From CAZMXS01 sp964570325 (GTDB taxonomy: Bacteria > Verrucomicrobiota > Kiritimatiellia > CAIQIC01 > CAZMXS01), in assembly GCA_964570325.1 (NCBI GenBank), contig CAZMXS010000004.1:62001-126000 (forward strand): 64,000 nt of DNA, in the 5' to 3' direction. The translations under genes were made by a program, and so were the position numbers. Positions 51,601 to 60,944 of this stretch are shown piece by piece (the first letter of the stretch is position 1; the number at the start of each line of letters is the position of its first letter). Below the pieces are notes generated by a model. The model was not told the origin of the DNA. It ran no database searches and saw only the letters and a list, made by a program, of their open reading frames with translations.

Positions 51601-54138
51601 ATGACTGACGCGCCCGCTAATCCGTCGCCGCTGCAAGGAATCCGGGTGCTGGTGCTCGATGACGAAGAGCAGGTGCGCACGCTCCTGCGCCGCGACCTGA
51701 CCTATGCCGGCTGCCAGGTGGACACGGCCGCGGACGGGCGGCTGGGGCTGGCCATCCTCATGCGGGAGGACTTTGACGTCATCATTGTGGATATCAAGAT
51801 GCCCAACATGGGCGGCGGCGAGTTTATCCGCGAGGTCCGCCATATCTGGCCATGGCTCGGAATCGTGATCATCACGGGGTTCACCGGCGCCCGGGAAGTC
51901 GAAGAAGCCCGCGCGGTCGGGGTGGAGCGCGTCGTCGCCAAGCCGTTTCAGCTCGCGGAGTTGCGCCAGCAGGTGCTGGCGGAAGCCCAGGAGAAGCGCC
52001 GGCGCGTCCTTTCCTCCGACTCCGCGTTTGACCGGATCCAGCATGAGCTGGGCCTGCTGCGCCACTTCAGCGAGACCGCGGTGGCGGCGGAAAGCCTGAC
52101 GGAAGCGCTGCGCGCCCTCAGTTATGGACTGGCCCAACTGCTGCCCTGCGCGGCAGTCGGCGTGTTGAATCTGCAACCGGCCGGCAAAACCCTGATTCTG
52201 ACCGTCACCCAACCGGTCAGCCTGGCGTTTGTGGAATGCGTGCAGGATTTGATCCTCCAACGGATGACGGCGCTGACCGGCACGGTGATCACACGGGATG
52301 CGGTACAACTCCTTTATGAAGGCGCGGCCTGCCAGGAGGACGCGCCCGCCGCCGTCGGCAGCACGCTCTCCGTGCCCATCATCTCCGGCCAGCAGGTACG
52401 CGGGCTGCTGACGCTGGCGGCCGCCGCCGAGGAAGCGTTCAGTCATCGCGATATCTCCTTCCTGTACCACGCCGCGAACCAGCTTTCGACGGTTATCCTC
52501 GCGCTCAACCGCATGCGCCAATTCGCCGTGCGCGACGGGCTGACCGAACTGTTCAATCGCAAGGGCATCGAAGAGGAATTGGAGCGCGTCTGGCTGCTTG
52601 CGCAGCGTTATCACCATCCCGTCGGCTTCGTGATTTTCGACATTGACCACTTCAAGACGCTGAACGACACCTACGGCCACCCCGTCGGCGACCAGTTACT
52701 GCGCGAGTTCGCGCAACTGGTGCGCGCCACCGCGCGCGTGTCCGACATCGCCGGGCGCTACGGCGGGGATGAGTTTGTGGTGATCCTGGCAGAAGCCGAC
52801 ACCGCCGCGACGCGCGCCTTCTGCGAGCGCCTGCTGGACGCCATCCATCGGCATGTCTTTTGCGAAAGCACGCACGCGCTCAAACTGACTGCCTCGATCG
52901 GTTTCGCCGTCAGTCCGGCGGAGGAGACGCCCTTGTCCGCCTCCGAGGTGCTCAGCCAGGCCGACCACGCCCTTTACAACGCCAAGCGCAGCGGCCGCAA
53001 CCGCATCTGCGGCTGGGAGGATCTGGTGCCGCGGCCGCCGCCTGAGCCGAGGGGCGCGGCGCAACCCGGAGCCGCGCCGGCCGAGGAACCGTCGCGCGCC
53101 CGGGTGCTGCTGGTGGATGACGATCCGAATGTGATCCTGGCGCTCCAGTCCATCCTCGAAAGCGAGGGGTATCAGATCGCCGCCGCCGACACCGCCGCGA
53201 CCGCCTTGAAAGCCCTCCGCGAGCAACCGCATTTCGACATCGTGATGACGGACCTGAACCTGCCGGACGGCGCCGGACTGGACCTTTTGGACAAGATTCA
53301 TGCGCAAGACGACACCATCGTTCGCATCGTAATCACCGGGCAGGCAACCGTGGACAACGCCATCGCCTGCCTGCGCCGGGGCGCATTCGATTTCATCGAA
53401 AAACCGATCCACGCCGGGCAACTGCTGGCGGTGCTCGAAAAGGCGCTCGAGCATCGGCGCCTGCTGGTCGAGAACCGGCGCTACCAGCATCACATCGAGG
53501 ACATGGTCCGCCGCAAGAGCGCCGAATTGTCGGACGCGCTGCTGCGCAAGCGGGCCGCCGCTGAATCCACCCTCGAGGCGCTGGCCGCGCTGATTGACGC
53601 GCGCGAACACTCCACCGGGCAGCACAGCCTGCGCGTCGGCCGGCTGGCCCGGCTGCTGGCACGCCGGCTGGGGCTGAGCGAGAAAGAAGCCGAGGAGATC
53701 GGCCACGGCGCACTGTTGCATGATATCGGCAAAATCGCGATTCCGGACTCGATCCTGCTGAAGCCGGGGCCGCTGGCCCCGGAGGAGTGGCAGGTAATGA
53801 AGATGCACCCGGAAATCGGCTACAACATTCTCCGATCGCACCCGGACATTATCAGTGTTGCCGAGATCATTCACCAGCACCAGGAGCGATATGACGGTTC
53901 AGGATATCCGCGCGGGCTGCGCGGCGAGCAAATTTGTCTGGGCGCCCGTATTTTCGCGGTGATTGACGCTTACGACGCAATTCGTTCCACGCGGGCTTAC
54001 TCCAAGTCCCGCTCGCGAACCGAGGCCGTGGGCGAGATCACCCGCGAGAGCGGTCGTCAATTCGACCCGCAGGTGGTTACGGTCTTCGTCGAGCACATCG
54101 AAGAAATCGAAGCGGTCGGCGCCTGGCCGGCGGAGTGA
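51601..54138 (+). CDS. REC-GAF-GGDEF-REC-HD-GYP signalling protein, possible bifunctional c-di-GMP enzyme
   Basis: 845 residues from ATG 51601; the open frame upstream to 51406 is not convincing. Order: REC1 (about 15-135, phospho-Asp64 in VDIKMP), GAF-like (about 160-300), GGDEF (about 315-480, intact GGDEF at 388-392 with the inhibitory site RVSD at 379-382), REC2 (about 501-620, Asp551) and HD-GYP (about 655-835, HD at 707-708, GYP at 768-770, HQERYDGSGYP). GGDEF makes c-di-GMP and HD-GYP degrades it; having both with intact motifs and two receivers is uncommon. Phosphorylation by the nearby kinases could switch the balance. Confidence 0.93.
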   Translation: MTDAPANPSPLQGIRVLVLDDEEQVRTLLRRDLTYAGCQVDTAADGRLGLAILMREDFDVIIVDIKMPNMGGGEFIREVRHIWPWLGIVIITGFTGAREVEEARAVGVERVVAKPFQLAELRQQVLAEAQEKRRRVLSSDSAFDRIQHELGLLRHFSETAVAAESLTEALRALSYGLAQLLPCAAVGVLNLQPAGKTLILTVTQPVSLAFVECVQDLILQRMTALTGTVITRDAVQLLYEGAACQEDAPAAVGSTLSVPIISGQQVRGLLTLAAAAEEAFSHRDISFLYHAANQLSTVILALNRMRQFAVRDGLTELFNRKGIEEELERVWLLAQRYHHPVGFVIFDIDHFKTLNDTYGHPVGDQLLREFAQLVRATARVSDIAGRYGGDEFVVILAEADTAATRAFCERLLDAIHRHVFCESTHALKLTASIGFAVSPAEETPLSASEVLSQADHALYNAKRSGRNRICGWEDLVPRPPPEPRGAAQPGAAPAEEPSRARVLLVDDDPNVILALQSILESEGYQIAAADTAATALKALREQPHFDIVMTDLNLPDGAGLDLLDKIHAQDDTIVRIVITGQATVDNAIACLRRGAFDFIEKPIHAGQLLAVLEKALEHRRLLVENRRYQHHIEDMVRRKSAELSDALLRKRAAAESTLEALAALIDAREHSTGQHSLRVGRLARLLARRLGLSEKEAEEIGHGALLHDIGKIAIPDSILLKPGPLAPEEWQVMKMHPEIGYNILRSHPDIISVAEIIHQHQERYDGSGYPRGLRGEQICLGARIFAVIDAYDAIRSTRAYSKSRSRTEAVGEITRESGRQFDPQVVTVFVEHIEEIEAVGAWPAE

Positions 54139-54237
54139 GCGGGCCGGGCGAGCTACGGTCTATTGCTCCCGGCCTTGGCGGATCGAGCGCTTTCCCGACC
54201 GTAAAGCAACATTCGGCTGTGAATGGCGCGAACAACG

Positions 54238-54259
54238 CGGATGTTGAAATCCGTTTTTT
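54238..54259 (+). terminator. Weak terminator-like hairpin after the GGDEF/HD-GYP gene
   Basis: CGGAT (54238-54242) and ATCCG (54249-54253) form a short stem with a 6-base loop, followed by six T residues. The stem is only 5 bp. Confidence 0.4.
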
Positions 54260-54364
54260 CCGCGTCATCCGCGGTTATTTGGTCTTGCGACTTTGGTGAT
54301 GGCTTGTGGCCGTCAGCGGCTCGCGCCCGGCGCGCGCTGCACGATTCTCCAATCCGGGCGGGAA

Positions 54365-55936
54365 TCAACCCGCGCCGGCCAGCGCGGCACGCAGCGCCTG
54401 CTGGAGTTCGCGCAGCGTGAACGGCTTGGGGAGGAATCCCGCCGGCGCTGGGTCATTCCCAAAACTCTGCAGCACATCGTGCTCGGCATAGCCGCTGCAC
54501 ACAATCACCGGTACCCGCGCGGCCCGCCTCCGCAATTCGCCCAGCACCTGCACCCCGTCGCGCTCCGGCATCGCCAAATCCAGCAGAACGGCCTGCCAAT
54601 CCGCCGGGGATTCCTCGAAGCGCGCCACCCCATCCATGCCACCCGCCGCGCCAACCGGTTCAAAGCCGAGAAAGGACAACATGTGGCAGGTCGTCGCCAA
54701 CACGTCGCCGTCATCATCAATCACCAGCACCCGCCCGCGGCCCCGCCAGACGTCGGCCGGGGGCGCAACGACCGGCGCCGGTTCGGCGGACGCCGGGAAA
54801 TAGACCTGAAACCGCGAACCGGCGCCCAGCCGACTATAGACCTTCAGCGCCCCGGCATGCGCCAGCACGATGCCGCGCACCGCCGCGAGCCCCAGTCCGC
54901 GGCCGATAAACTTGGTGGTGAAAAAGGGGTCGAAAATCCGCGCCCGCGTCGCGTCATCCATCCCGCAGCCGGTGTCTTCGACCTCGAGCATCACCAGACG
55001 CGCAGCGTCCCTGACCCCGTTAATGACCGCATCGGCCAACAGGCCGGGTGCGGCGTCCAGCGCTCGGGTACGTACCCGCACGCGGCCGGGCGCGGCGCCC
55101 ACGGCCTCGCCGGCGTTGAGCAACAGGTTCAACACCACCTGGCGCACCTGCGTGGGGTCGCCGCGGATGGCGGGCAGTTGCGGCTCGAAATCCGGGCGCA
55201 GCTCCACACCGGGTTTCAACGAAACCCGCAGCAAGCCCAGCAACTCCACCGTCAAAGCATTCAGATCGAACGTCGTGACCTGGAATGGCGCGCGGCCGGC
55301 ATAGGCCAGCATCTGGCGGCTCAATTCCGCGGCCCGCTGGGCCGCGCGCTGAATATCCCGCACACACTCCTTGCGCCGTTCGTCCAAGCCGGCGTCTTCC
55401 AGCAGGATCTCGGCGTTGCCGAGCACCGGCACCAGCAGATTATTGAAATCGTGGGCGATGCCGCCCGCCAGCAGGCCGAGGCTCTCGAGCTTCTGCGTTT
55501 CTCGCAGTTGCGCCTCGTACTCCTTGCGCGCGGTCACGTCCTGCTTGACCGCGATGTAGTGCGTGATGGCGCCCGCGTCATCCCGAACAGGCGTGATCGT
55601 CATTTCTTCGGTGTAGAGCGACCCGTCCTTGCGGCGGTTGATCACCTCGCCATGCCAGATCTGGCCGGCTCCAATCGTCCGCCACATCCCTTGGTAGAAG
55701 GCCGCGTCATGCCGGCCCGATTTAAGGAAGCGCGTGTCTTGCCCCACAATTTCATCAAAAGCATACCCGGTCAGCCGGCTAAAGGCTGGATTGACCCAGA
55801 CAATTCGCCCTTTTGAATCCACGACCGTCACGGCATTGGCGGCGGCCGCCAACGCGGCCATCAACAGCCGGGGCAGATCAGCCGGATGAATGCCGCCGGT
55901 TGGTTGCGCGCCGGTCATATCAACAGGCGGATTCAT
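54365..55936 (-). CDS. PAS - histidine kinase - receiver hybrid sensor protein
   Basis: 523 residues from ATG 55936 with AAGGAG 5 bases upstream. PAS (about 25-140) with VNPAFSRLTGYAFDEIVG and a PAC segment ITHYIAVKQDVTARKEYE. HisKA with His162 in GGIAHDFNNLL, of the subgroup whose H-box reads HDFNN. HATPase_c with N274 in LLLNAGEAV and GCGMDDATRARIFDPFFTTK. Receiver (about 400-515) with Asp453 in LLDLAMPERDG. It has no membrane segments, so it is a cytoplasmic sensor; the signal is unknown. The start lies inside the previous gene's 3' end (17-base overlap). It is convergent with the GGDEF/HD-GYP gene. Confidence 0.94.
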   Translation of the reverse strand: MNPPVDMTGAQPTGGIHPADLPRLLMAALAAAANAVTVVDSKGRIVWVNPAFSRLTGYAFDEIVGQDTRFLKSGRHDAAFYQGMWRTIGAGQIWHGEVINRRKDGSLYTEEMTITPVRDDAGAITHYIAVKQDVTARKEYEAQLRETQKLESLGLLAGGIAHDFNNLLVPVLGNAEILLEDAGLDERRKECVRDIQRAAQRAAELSRQMLAYAGRAPFQVTTFDLNALTVELLGLLRVSLKPGVELRPDFEPQLPAIRGDPTQVRQVVLNLLLNAGEAVGAAPGRVRVRTRALDAAPGLLADAVINGVRDAARLVMLEVEDTGCGMDDATRARIFDPFFTTKFIGRGLGLAAVRGIVLAHAGALKVYSRLGAGSRFQVYFPASAEPAPVVAPPADVWRGRGRVLVIDDDGDVLATTCHMLSFLGFEPVGAAGGMDGVARFEESPADWQAVLLDLAMPERDGVQVLGELRRRAARVPVIVCSGYAEHDVLQSFGNDPAPAGFLPKPFTLRELQQALRAALAGAG

Positions 55937-57113
55937 CGTGCTCCTTCCCACCCACAACATACAACGGCACCCGCATTTCGCGTGCGGACATGCCGCCGTG
56001 GTTGGCCCGGTGGAACTCCGGCGCGACCCCTGGCAGACCGCAACCCAGCGCGCAGCCGGGGCGGGCCAGCAGCACAAAATCCCCCACCCGGCTCGCCAGC
56101 GCGGGATGCGGCCGACCCGGCCCCAGCCAACCGGATTCCAGCAGCTCGCGCCCGGATAAGCACCAGGCTATTCGCCCCAACCGCGAGCGCGCCAGCCGCA
56201 GGAACTCGCGCACCCGCGCCGGGCGGACAAAGCACTGCAAGCACCGCGCATCGCCGGAAGGCAGAACGGTCAGGCATTCAAACAGGCCCGGAATCTGCCG
56301 CAGATCCACACAGTTCGACAACGGGGTATCCACCAGCCCGTGGTCAGCCGTGACCAGCAGGACGGCGCCGGTCCCCGCCAGCCGGCGCGCCAGGCCGGCC
56401 AGCGCGCAGTCAATCCGGCGCAAGTGCGCGAGCGGCTTGCGGTGCGCGGTCCCATATTCATGGCAGCAGGAGTCGTATTCCGGCCAGTACACATACGCCG
56501 TCTGCCGGCCGCCGCCGCGCGCGAACCGGAGCGTCTGCCGGACCAGACCGGCCAGCGCGCTAAAGGCATGGCGCGCGCGCCAGCGGCCGCCGGCGCGGGA
56601 GAAGCGGCTGAAGGGAATCGCGCCATACGAGAGCAGTTGTTTGCCGCCGCGGATGGAATCCAAATACACCGGCAGCCGCAGGTAGCGCGCCAGATTGAAT
56701 CGGGCATCCGCCAACGGCACACCGGTGCGCGTGACAACCGGCAGGATCGTGCCAACCAGGCCGAGATCGGCCAGATGCAGATGCCAGCCCAGAATGCCGT
56801 GTTCGGCCGGAGTTGCGCCCGTGGAAAATGTGGTAATCGCCGCCGCGGTGGTCGCCGGGAAAACCGTGCTAATCTCCCGCCACGGATGCGCCGCAAAAAA
56901 GGCCGACAGTTGCTCTTGCGCCAGGTACTCGCGCAATTGCTCCGCGCCCAGTCCGTCCACCACCAGGTAAATGAGCTTGCGGGCCTGGCGCAATACGCGC
57001 AAATCCAAGCCGGCCAACCGCGCATGCGGCGAACGCCCGCCGCGGGCGGCGATGATGGCGGCCAGCAGGTTGACCACTCCGCCGCCGGTGTAATCCGGCG
57101 GCCGGCAATTCAT
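55920..57113 (-). CDS. Alkaline-phosphatase-superfamily phosphodiesterase/pyrophosphatase
   Basis: 397 residues from ATG 57113; ATG 57140 is an alternative start. It belongs to the type I phosphodiesterase/nucleotide pyrophosphatase group: LIYLVVDGLGAEQL with the first metal-ligand Asp, STVFPATTAAAITTFSTGATP with the catalytic Thr, AEHGILGWHLHL, AYVYWPEYDSCCHEYGT with Asp and His, LLVTADHGLVDTP and EFHRANHGG. These cover the usual two-zinc set. No signal peptide is evident. The substrate may be a nucleotide sugar or phosphodiester. It overlaps the PAS histidine kinase gene. Confidence 0.87.
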   Translation of the reverse strand: MNCRPPDYTGGGVVNLLAAIIAARGGRSPHARLAGLDLRVLRQARKLIYLVVDGLGAEQLREYLAQEQLSAFFAAHPWREISTVFPATTAAAITTFSTGATPAEHGILGWHLHLADLGLVGTILPVVTRTGVPLADARFNLARYLRLPVYLDSIRGGKQLLSYGAIPFSRFSRAGGRWRARHAFSALAGLVRQTLRFARGGGRQTAYVYWPEYDSCCHEYGTAHRKPLAHLRRIDCALAGLARRLAGTGAVLLVTADHGLVDTPLSNCVDLRQIPGLFECLTVLPSGDARCLQCFVRPARVREFLRLARSRLGRIAWCLSGRELLESGWLGPGRPHPALASRVGDFVLLARPGCALGCGLPGVAPEFHRANHGGMSAREMRVPLYVVGGKEHDESAC

Positions 57114-57280
57114 CTCGCAACCTGAGACAACCGGCGGCATGTCGGCATACTATGCGGAAAGGTTTGTTCTTGAAACTGGAAACTGGAACCTCGAAAGTGA
57201 AAATCAAAGAGTGAATGGCAACCGGGGAAGGGCGAGGGCGCAAAATTGAACGAATTCGAATATATGAAAAAAGGAGGCGC

Positions 57281-58234
57281 ATGAGCCGCTGTCTGGTAAC
57301 CGGCGCGGCCGGCTTCATCGGGTCGCACCTCTGCGAGGCCCTATTGACCCGGGGCCATGAAGTAATCGGCGTAGACGCCTTCATCCCCTATTACCCGCGG
57401 CGGATCAAGCTGGCCAATTTGGCGGCGGCGCGCGCCCACCAGCGGTTCACCTTCCATGAACTGGACTTGCGCAAGGCGCCGTTGGCGAAAGTGGTCGAAG
57501 GATGCGCCGTGGTCTTCCATGAGGCAGCGATGGCCGGGCTGATGCGCAGTTGGAGTGACTTTGAACTCTATTCGACTTGCAATATGCTTGCGACCAAGCG
57601 TCTGCTGGAGGCCGCGCGCGCGGCCGAAGTGCCCCACTTCATCCACGTGTCCACCTCCAGCGTCTATGGCCGCAACGCATCCGGCGCGGAGACCATGCCG
57701 CTGGCGCCATTCTCCCCCTATGGCGTGACCAAGGTCGGCGCGGAGAATCTCTGCCGCGCATTTGAAGCTAATTTCCACATGCGGATCACGATCCTGCGCT
57801 ACTTTTCAGTCTATGGTCCGCGCCAGCGGCCCGACATGGCCTACAACATCCTGATTGACGGTCTGCTCAAACGCCGGCCCTTCGTCATGTTCGGCGACGG
57901 CACGCAAACGCGCAGCAATACATACGTCGGCGATTGCGTGGACGCCACCATTCGCGCCTTCGAGAAAGGCCGCGCAGCCGCCGGCGAGGTTTTCAACATC
58001 GGCGGCGGCGAGACGGTCACGCTACGGGAGGCGATCCGCATTCTGGAGGAAATCAGCGGCCGAAAGGTATTGATCGAGCGGCGCCCGCCGCGGCCTGGCG
58101 ACCAGCAGCATACGTCGGCCAGAATCGAAAAGGCCCGCAAGATTCTCGGCTACCAACCCACCACCCGCGTGGTAGACGGCCTGCGCGCCCAGTTTGAATG
58201 GCAACAGCAAAGCGCGCGGCGCAGGCGCGCTTAA
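57281..58234 (+). CDS. NAD-dependent sugar-nucleotide epimerase/dehydratase
   Basis: 317 residues from ATG 57281 with a near-perfect AAGGAGG 4 bases upstream. Extended SDR motifs: CLVTGAAGFIGSHLCEALL, VDAFIPYYPRR, VFHEAAMAGLMRSW, VSTSSVYGRN and Y-x3-K in SPYGVTKVGAENL. Further on, RYFSVYGPRQRPDMA and FGDGTQTRSNTYVGDCVDA. This pattern fits UDP-glucuronate or UDP-glucose 4-epimerases and UDP-xylose-type enzymes. Ugd at 25257 could supply UDP-glucuronate, but the exact substrate is undetermined. It is 20 bases from the convergent response regulator gene. Confidence 0.9.
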   Translation: MSRCLVTGAAGFIGSHLCEALLTRGHEVIGVDAFIPYYPRRIKLANLAAARAHQRFTFHELDLRKAPLAKVVEGCAVVFHEAAMAGLMRSWSDFELYSTCNMLATKRLLEAARAAEVPHFIHVSTSSVYGRNASGAETMPLAPFSPYGVTKVGAENLCRAFEANFHMRITILRYFSVYGPRQRPDMAYNILIDGLLKRRPFVMFGDGTQTRSNTYVGDCVDATIRAFEKGRAAAGEVFNIGGGETVTLREAIRILEEISGRKVLIERRPPRPGDQQHTSARIEKARKILGYQPTTRVVDGLRAQFEWQQQSARRRRA

Positions 58235-58254
58235 GCGCAGCGCGGGATTCCATC

Positions 58255-58719
58255 CTACGGACCAAAGGTTACGCTACCTGGTGGCACGCAATTCACGGCC
58301 AGCCAATACGCGCCAACCGCCTCGACCGCCTGCGCGAACCGGCCAAAGTCCATCGGCTTGACGATATAACTGCACGCCCCCAAGGCATAGGCGGCGGCAA
58401 TATCCTGCTCCAAGTTGGAAGAGGTGAACACAACGACCGGGATCCGGCAGGTCAGCCGATTGGCCTTCACGGCCCGCAAGACGCCAAAGCCGTCCACTCG
58501 GGGCAGTTTCATGTCCAGCAGGATGAGCTTTAACTGCTGAAACACCGCCGGCAATTGCCCCCCGCCATTCGGCAAAAGTAAATCCAGCGCCTCCTGTCCA
58601 TCATGCGCGACACATACCCGGGCCGGGATGCTGTGTTTCCGCAAAACATGAAAAATCAGTTCAACATCGCTGGAACTGTCCTCCACCAGCAGCACATCAT
58701 AATGATTCGTCGTGCCCAT
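58255..58719 (-). CDS. Single-domain response regulator (Rcp1/CheY type)
   Basis: 154 residues from ATG 58719 with a GAGGG-rich stretch just upstream; the frame remains open to 58776. Receiver features: LLVEDSSSDVELI with E13 and D14, the phospho-Asp69 in LILLDMKLPRVDG, VVFTSSNLEQDI and the Lys of YIVKPMDF. The long loop before the aspartate (LPNGGGQLPAVFQQ) is the Rcp1 subgroup signature; these often pair with phytochrome-like or PAS/LytS kinases. It is 167 bases downstream of the LytS-like kinase gene on the same strand, so it is a likely partner. It has no output domain. Confidence 0.93.
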   Translation of the reverse strand: MGTTNHYDVLLVEDSSSDVELIFHVLRKHSIPARVCVAHDGQEALDLLLPNGGGQLPAVFQQLKLILLDMKLPRVDGFGVLRAVKANRLTCRIPVVVFTSSNLEQDIAAAYALGACSYIVKPMDFGRFAQAVEAVGAYWLAVNCVPPGSVTFGP

Positions 58720-58858
58720 CCCGCCCTCGCCGTTACTAATACTTTGCCGGTCGAACCGACGCAATATCAAAGCCATCAGCGCAACGCCGTAGCGCGCCCA
58801 GCGGTCGCGCCCGACCGGACGGTCGGCAGGAACGGACCGCCAGACCGTCCGCCATCTC

Positions 58859-58877
58859 GTAGCCGCGAGCGTGAGCG
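58859..58877 (-). repeat. Dispersed short intergenic repeat, copy 3 (inverted)
   Basis: GTAGCCGCGAGCGTGAGCG is the reverse complement of CGCTCACGCTCGCGGCTAC, the form seen at 5973 and 42048. It lies between the response regulator gene and the end of the histidine kinase gene. Confidence 0.5.
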
Positions 58878-58885
58878 ATCAACCT

Positions 58886-60631
58886 TCATAGCGTGAGGTA
58901 GAACGTCGCGCCCCGCTCCGGCTCCGCCTCGGCCCAAATCATGCCGCCATGCCGATGCAGGATTCGCTGGACAATCGCCAGCCCCACACCCGTCCCCTCG
59001 TAGTCCTCGGCTCGATGCAGGCGCTGAAAGACACCGAAGAGCTTTTCCGCGTAGCGCATATCGAAACCCACCCCATTATCGCGCACGTAATACACCGGCC
59101 GACGCCACTCCTTCACCGCCGGATTCCTCTCTGCCAGTTGAGCGGGATCGAGCGCTCCAATTTCAATTCGCGCCGGATCCCGCCCGCGCGTGAACTTGAA
59201 CGCATTGGCCAGCAGGTTCGCCCATACCTGCTTCAACAACTGTGGATCCGCCTCGCAATCCGGCAACTCGCCAACCACCGTCTCGACCCGCCGGCCGGCC
59301 GCCTCCACCTGCAGTTCCTCCAAGCACCGGCAAACGATCTCCGCCACGGAAACCCGCATCCGGGCCGGTTCCCGGCGTCCAATACGGGAAAACTCCAACA
59401 ACCCATCCACCAGTCGCCCCATCTGCAGCGCGTTGTCCCGGATCCTGTCCAGATACTGCCGCGATTCCGGCGACAGGTGCGCCGCGTTTTCTTCCAAAAT
59501 CTCCGCAAAACCGTTGATCGCCCGCAGCGGCGCGCGCAAGTCATGCGACACGGAATAGGAGAATGCCTCCAATTCCCGATTGGATGCCTGCAACTCCGCC
59601 GTGCGCTGGGCCACGCGCTGTTCGAGTTCCTCGTTCAGCCGTTGAATCTCGTCCTCGGCGCGTTTGCGCTCGGTAATATCCACATGCGTGCCGATATAGC
59701 GCAGCGGTCGGCCGGCCGCGTCGCGGCGCACAATGCGACCGCGCGCCAGAATCCAGCGCCATTCACCCCGCGCGCTCAAGAACCGCTCCTGCAAATCAAG
59801 GGAAAGGGCGCGGCCCGCCAGCAATTCGCGGAACGCCGCGTCCCCGGCCGCGCGGTCGTCGGGATGCACCAGTTCCAATAGTTCACGGCCGGTCCGTGGA
59901 AATTCATCCGCGCCATACCCGAGCATCTCCGAAAAAATGGGGTTGACCACAATCCGGTCCTGTTCCAAATCCCAGTCAATGATGCCCTCCCCCGCACCGC
60001 TCAATGCCAGTTCCAGCCGTTCCTCGCTCTCGCGCAAGGCCTCCGCATCCTGTTCACGTTTCAGTCGGCCGACGAGCAGGATTCCCAGCAGCACCGTGCC
60101 GGCCGGGTAAATGAACAACACCGGCAAGGTGATTCGCTGTAACACGCCCAAGGCCGTTTCCCACGGCAGCGTCAACATCAGCAGCAGCATGACCACATGC
60201 ACCAGCAAGCCAAAGCCATACAGTTCGACCCAGGACATTTGAACCAACGGCCGATGCCGGAACTTGCGCCAGGCGATCCCCAAAAGGCCCGAAGCCAGGA
60301 TGACACATGCCCCAGTGATGGCGCCTCCACCCCCCTGATAGAGCCGCAGCGTAACGGTCATGGCCATCGCGATACTCGCCGGCACGGCGCCAAAAAAAAG
60401 CCCGGCAATGCCGATCACGACCGACCGTGTGTCGAACACGACCCCCGGCACAAACTTCCAAGGCGTCAGCATGACCACTATGCCAATGCCGCCGAGAGCA
60501 ATCCCCATCACCACCTGGCGCAGCCACGACCTATTCGGACGCCAGCGAATGGAAACCAAATCAAAAAGCAACGCTACCGCCAGCAACAGCGCAGTGTTAT
60601 GAATCAATCCGAGGAAGGAAGCCTCCATCAT
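58886..60631 (-). CDS. LytS-like 5TM - PAS - histidine kinase
   Basis: 581 residues. The first 190 residues have the 5TMR_LYT pattern: several hydrophobic segments with DTRSVVIGIAGLFFGAVP and AITGACVILASGLLGIAWR. A PAS domain (about 200-325) has WDLEQDRIVVNPIFSEMLGY and a PAC end YIGTHVDITERKRAE. A coiled coil leads to HisKA with His363 in SYSVSHDLRAPLRAI and HATPase_c ending VGLAIVQRILHRHGGMIWA, the phytochrome-type kinase subgroup. It has no receiver and likely signals to the downstream Rcp1-like regulator. It is divergent from nifJ across 398 bases. Confidence 0.94.
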   Translation of the reverse strand: MMEASFLGLIHNTALLLAVALLFDLVSIRWRPNRSWLRQVVMGIALGGIGIVVMLTPWKFVPGVVFDTRSVVIGIAGLFFGAVPASIAMAMTVTLRLYQGGGGAITGACVILASGLLGIAWRKFRHRPLVQMSWVELYGFGLLVHVVMLLLMLTLPWETALGVLQRITLPVLFIYPAGTVLLGILLVGRLKREQDAEALRESEERLELALSGAGEGIIDWDLEQDRIVVNPIFSEMLGYGADEFPRTGRELLELVHPDDRAAGDAAFRELLAGRALSLDLQERFLSARGEWRWILARGRIVRRDAAGRPLRYIGTHVDITERKRAEDEIQRLNEELEQRVAQRTAELQASNRELEAFSYSVSHDLRAPLRAINGFAEILEENAAHLSPESRQYLDRIRDNALQMGRLVDGLLEFSRIGRREPARMRVSVAEIVCRCLEELQVEAAGRRVETVVGELPDCEADPQLLKQVWANLLANAFKFTRGRDPARIEIGALDPAQLAERNPAVKEWRRPVYYVRDNGVGFDMRYAEKLFGVFQRLHRAEDYEGTGVGLAIVQRILHRHGGMIWAEAEPERGATFYLTL

Positions 60632-60776
60632 CCAATCCCCCGTTTCAACCCCACCTTCGACTCCTCACTAACATCTCATTGATTCTATACCATCCGGCCG
60701 GAAATGAAATATGGATTCCCGTCGTTTGTCCGTGCGGCAGGGGCCATTTGGTGGGTCATTTTGGAACCACAAAGGC

Positions 60777-60813
60777 GCCGGGCGCAGTGTACTTGAAGCG
60801 CACCGCGCCCGGC
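60777..60813 (+). promoter_or_regulatory. Perfect 9-bp GC-rich stem-loop
   Basis: GCCGGGCGC (60777-60785) and GCGCCCGGC (60805-60813) pair perfectly around a 19-base loop that itself contains GTG/CAC. No T-run follows on either strand. It sits between the divergent kinase and nifJ starts. Confidence 0.5.
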
Positions 60814-60944
60814 CGGACGCTGCGTATGGCCGGCTGATGCCGACGCGGGATAAGCGCCGCGTCGCCGCGTTAGCATCTGTCCGCGCCGCTTTACCGGGTA
60901 GAAAAAGGATCCACGTATTTTTTTATTTTGCCTAGCCGGGGCGG

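Noticed and set aside
54293..55816. 507-codon plus-strand frame opposite the PAS kinase
   Set aside because: The kinase carries PAS, H-box, ATPase and receiver motifs; the opposing frame has none.
57141..57280. Short tandem GAAACTG-like repeats before the epimerase gene as a phase-variable tract
   Set aside because: Only two imperfect units are present, upstream of an intact ribosome binding site; too few for slippage control.
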